Assembly: GCA_003161855.1 (NCBI GenBank)
Contig: PMNM01000178.1
Coordinates: 7,847 to 15,495, forward strand
Origin: Syntrophaceae bacterium
GTDB lineage: Bacteria; Desulfobacterota; Syntrophia; Syntrophales; Fen-1087
DNA: 7,649 nt
Direction of reading: 5' to 3'
The position numbers were made by a program, and so were the translations under genes. The notes beneath the pieces are model-generated. The model was given only the letters and a program-made list of their open reading frames with translations, was not told the DNA's origin and made no database searches. Positions 6,044 through 7,649 of the stretch are shown in pieces. How positions within the stretch are numbered: the stretch's first letter is position 1; every line of letters begins with the position of its first letter.

Positions 6044-7630
6044 TTAACCGTTCTTTAGTCCATGGGAAGTGTAAAAAAAATAAATTGTTGTTCCCGTACC
6101 GGCGGGAATCCAGTTTGTTTTCAGAGTGTGGATTCCGGCTTCAGATTGATAGGGCTGCCAGTTTCCCTGGTAATCTTTCCCGAGGACCAGATAAACGCTG
6201 TACTCTTCGATCGGTACCCCGCGGAAAAAAGCCGTATGCTTTCCGATAACCTGAAGCTCCCGGAAATAACGTTTGTAGATCTGAAGATCCTGATCATTCA
6301 CATGGTGCAGGAGGATCATGGCATTTTTCCCCTTCAGCTCCTCCAGCTTTTGCAGGAAAATATAGCGCTCGGGCTTGGAAAAATCAATCCCGATATAAGG
6401 TTTCGCCGTGTAAAACAGCGCGCCCGCAACCGTCGTTCCCCGGTCGGCCAGAAGGAAGTATCCGGAAGGATGGGGATTTTCCTGGATGGTGCGGTTAATG
6501 GTCTGTCCAAGCTGTCGCCAGCCGTGGAACTGCTGGGTCGTATCAATCTTGGGCGAAATCGGAAGATAGGGTTTGAAGAGGTGAACGTGGATCGCCACAT
6601 TGGCCAGAAGCGCCAGTCCGACTGCTACATGAAGATAAATACGGTGAGAACGCTTTTCTCGGTAAGCGCGGCTATAGACAAGCCCCAGGAGGAGCAGGCC
6701 AGCGATATAGGCTGGTGCGGGCCAGTTCGGTTGTGCCACACCGCCGCGGATGGAACTGAAGGCGAAAAACAGGAGTATCGGCCACGATAACAGTAGCAGA
6801 TAGAGGTACTCAGGCGCCCCCCTTTTCATGACATCCTGAAAAGCCTTTACGGAGTAGTAAAGGAAGGCAAGAAACAACAGCGGTGTAATGATTCCCGCCT
6901 GTCCCCCCAGATATTCTGCCAGCTTGGTGAAAACGGGTTTATCGGTGGGGGCGAAACCACGACCGAACTGGAAGGCGAAGGAGACCCAGTCATATTGCCA
7001 GTTCCAGATCAGAACGGGTGAAAAGACAATCAATCCAGTCAGAAGAGCCAGGTAAGGTTCCTTTGTAAATAGCCAGTGCCGGTGATCTCTGGCCAAAAGC
7101 AGAAAGGCAAACTGGCAGGGGACGATCAGGATCATCGTATATTTGCTTAAAAGCCCCAGCCCCAGGGCAATCCCCCACAGATACCACCAGGAAGCCGATC
7201 CGCCGGTGATGATCCGAATGCCGCAATAGACAGCCAGCGTCCAGAATAAAAGCAAGGGAGTATCGGGGGTCTGAATGATACAACCTGCGGCAAAAAGCAG
7301 GGTGATGTTGGCGACAAAAGTCACTTCCCAGGGGACGTCGCGATCTTCAGGAGAAAGCCGGCGGCAGGATAAATAGATCAAACCTATGACCAGCAGCGAG
7401 GAGAGAAGGCCGCCAATCCGGACAAAAAACTCACGGTTTCCACCCAGCCCGGTGAAAAGGGCCATGATGTAGGCCACCATCGGCGGGTGATCGTAATAAC
7501 TCCAGTCCAGATGCTTGGCCCAGTACCAGTAGTAAGCTTCATCGGGTGCTAACTCCAGCCAGGCAATCGTGGCAAGGCGGACGGCATATAATAAAATCAG
7601 GACAGTGATCATCCATGAAATTTTACGCAT
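6044..7630 (-). CDS. ArnT/RgtD-like polytopic glycosyltransferase (GT39/GT83, PMT_2 type)
   Basis: This 528-residue inner-membrane protein has roughly ten or more hydrophobic helices in its first 350 residues and a soluble C-terminal part. Enzymes of this class use a polyprenyl-phosphate sugar and transfer the sugar on the periplasmic side, for example to lipid A (ArnT, RgtA-D) or proteins. The first periplasmic loop holds the acidic pair Asp30-Glu31 within APDEAYYWYWAKHLDWSYYD (28-47), followed by HPP; a second Asp (123) sits in QTPDTP; SKYT is at 162-165; and PNWPAPAY falls near residue 300. These are standard for the family. ATG 7630 has AAGGA 8 bases upstream. It appears to be the first gene of the four-gene run visible here. 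The donor sugar and acceptor cannot be read from the sequence. Residues 499-513 look derived from a dispersed repeat. Confidence 0.88.
   Translation of the reverse strand: MRKISWMITVLILLYAVRLATIAWLELAPDEAYYWYWAKHLDWSYYDHPPMVAYIMALFTGLGGNREFFVRIGGLLSSLLVIGLIYLSCRRLSPEDRDVPWEVTFVANITLLFAAGCIIQTPDTPLLLFWTLAVYCGIRIITGGSASWWYLWGIALGLGLLSKYTMILIVPCQFAFLLLARDHRHWLFTKEPYLALLTGLIVFSPVLIWNWQYDWVSFAFQFGRGFAPTDKPVFTKLAEYLGGQAGIITPLLFLAFLYYSVKAFQDVMKRGAPEYLYLLLLSWPILLFFAFSSIRGGVAQPNWPAPAYIAGLLLLGLVYSRAYREKRSHRIYLHVAVGLALLANVAIHVHLFKPYLPISPKIDTTQQFHGWRQLGQTINRTIQENPHPSGYFLLADRGTTVAGALFYTAKPYIGIDFSKPERYIFLQKLEELKGKNAMILLHHVNDQDLQIYKRYFRELQVIGKHTAFFRGVPIEEYSVYLVLGKDYQGNWQPYQSEAGIHTLKTNWIPAGTGTTIYFFYTSHGLKNG
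6091..6136. repeat. Dispersed palindromic repeat lying inside the 3' coding end of the glycosyltransferase gene
   Basis: TTCCCG (6091-6096) and CGGGAA (6103-6108) form one palindrome, which runs into GGCGGGAATCCAG (6101-6113). GGAATCCA (6105-6112) is then repeated in reverse as TGGATTCC (6129-6136) after 16 bp. From memory, this layout (palindrome, AATCCAG, short spacer, TGGATTCC) matches the small intergenic repeats common in many proteobacterial and Desulfobacterota genomes. On the minus strand it is read as the typical WIPAG peptide (NWIPAGTGTT) within the last 30 residues. Confidence 0.6.
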
Positions 7631-7638
7631 GATGCGAT

Positions 7639-7643
7639 TCCTT
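7639..7643 (-). promoter_or_regulatory. Ribosome binding site of the glycosyltransferase gene
   Basis: On the minus strand AAGGA lies 8 bases before ATG 7630, which supports this start. The promoter of the four-gene run lies beyond the window, or an additional gene precedes it; this cannot be decided here. Confidence 0.65.
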
Positions 7644-7649
7644 GTTCAG

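Noticed and set aside
6062..6790. A 242-residue plus-strand frame opposite the glycosyltransferase
   Set aside because: It has no recognisable domain and lies wholly antisense to a gene with clear family motifs.

Overview
The window looks like a chromosomal housekeeping and cell-envelope region from a Gram-negative bacterium. LptF and LptG show that it makes and exports lipopolysaccharide. Gene order, the long-form adenosylhomocysteinase, the DUF502 membrane protein and a CGGGAATCCAG-type dispersed palindrome all fit a Desulfobacterota (former Deltaproteobacteria) lineage, perhaps near Syntrophales. That placement is an impression from protein style, not a search result.

Left part, plus strand (1-826): the 3' end of panC (pantothenate synthetase) is followed by a complete panD (aspartate 1-decarboxylase). 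Together they supply beta-alanine and condense it with pantoate for coenzyme A. The pair ends in a set of inverted repeats and a clear intrinsic terminator at 791-823.

Middle part, plus strand (827-3082): an AT-rich gap holds a good extended -10 promoter (877-905) and three 10-bp iterations of TTTCRA-type sequence just downstream of it. It drives a DUF502 two-helix membrane protein (TTG start) and then ahcY, which clears S-adenosylhomocysteine in the methyl cycle. A 16-codon micro-ORF with its own ribosome binding site may lie across the ahcY start.

Right part, minus strand (7630 down to 3093): four tightly packed genes are read leftwards: an ArnT/RgtD-like membrane glycosyltransferase (GT83/GT39 superfamily), a PAP2-family membrane phosphatase, lptF and lptG. 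Gaps are 3, 12 and 5 bp, so this is almost certainly one operon. LptFG form the membrane part of the LPS extraction ABC transporter. The two upstream enzymes have the features of periplasm-facing lipid A or undecaprenyl-lipid modifying enzymes. The layout suggests a lipid A remodelling-and-export operon: phosphate removal, sugar addition, then extraction.

The most interesting observations are this four-gene operon, a dispersed palindromic repeat that appears to have been absorbed into the C-terminal coding sequence of the glycosyltransferase, and the phased repeat at the DUF502 promoter. I saw no tRNA, rRNA, CRISPR array, insertion sequence or prophage gene.
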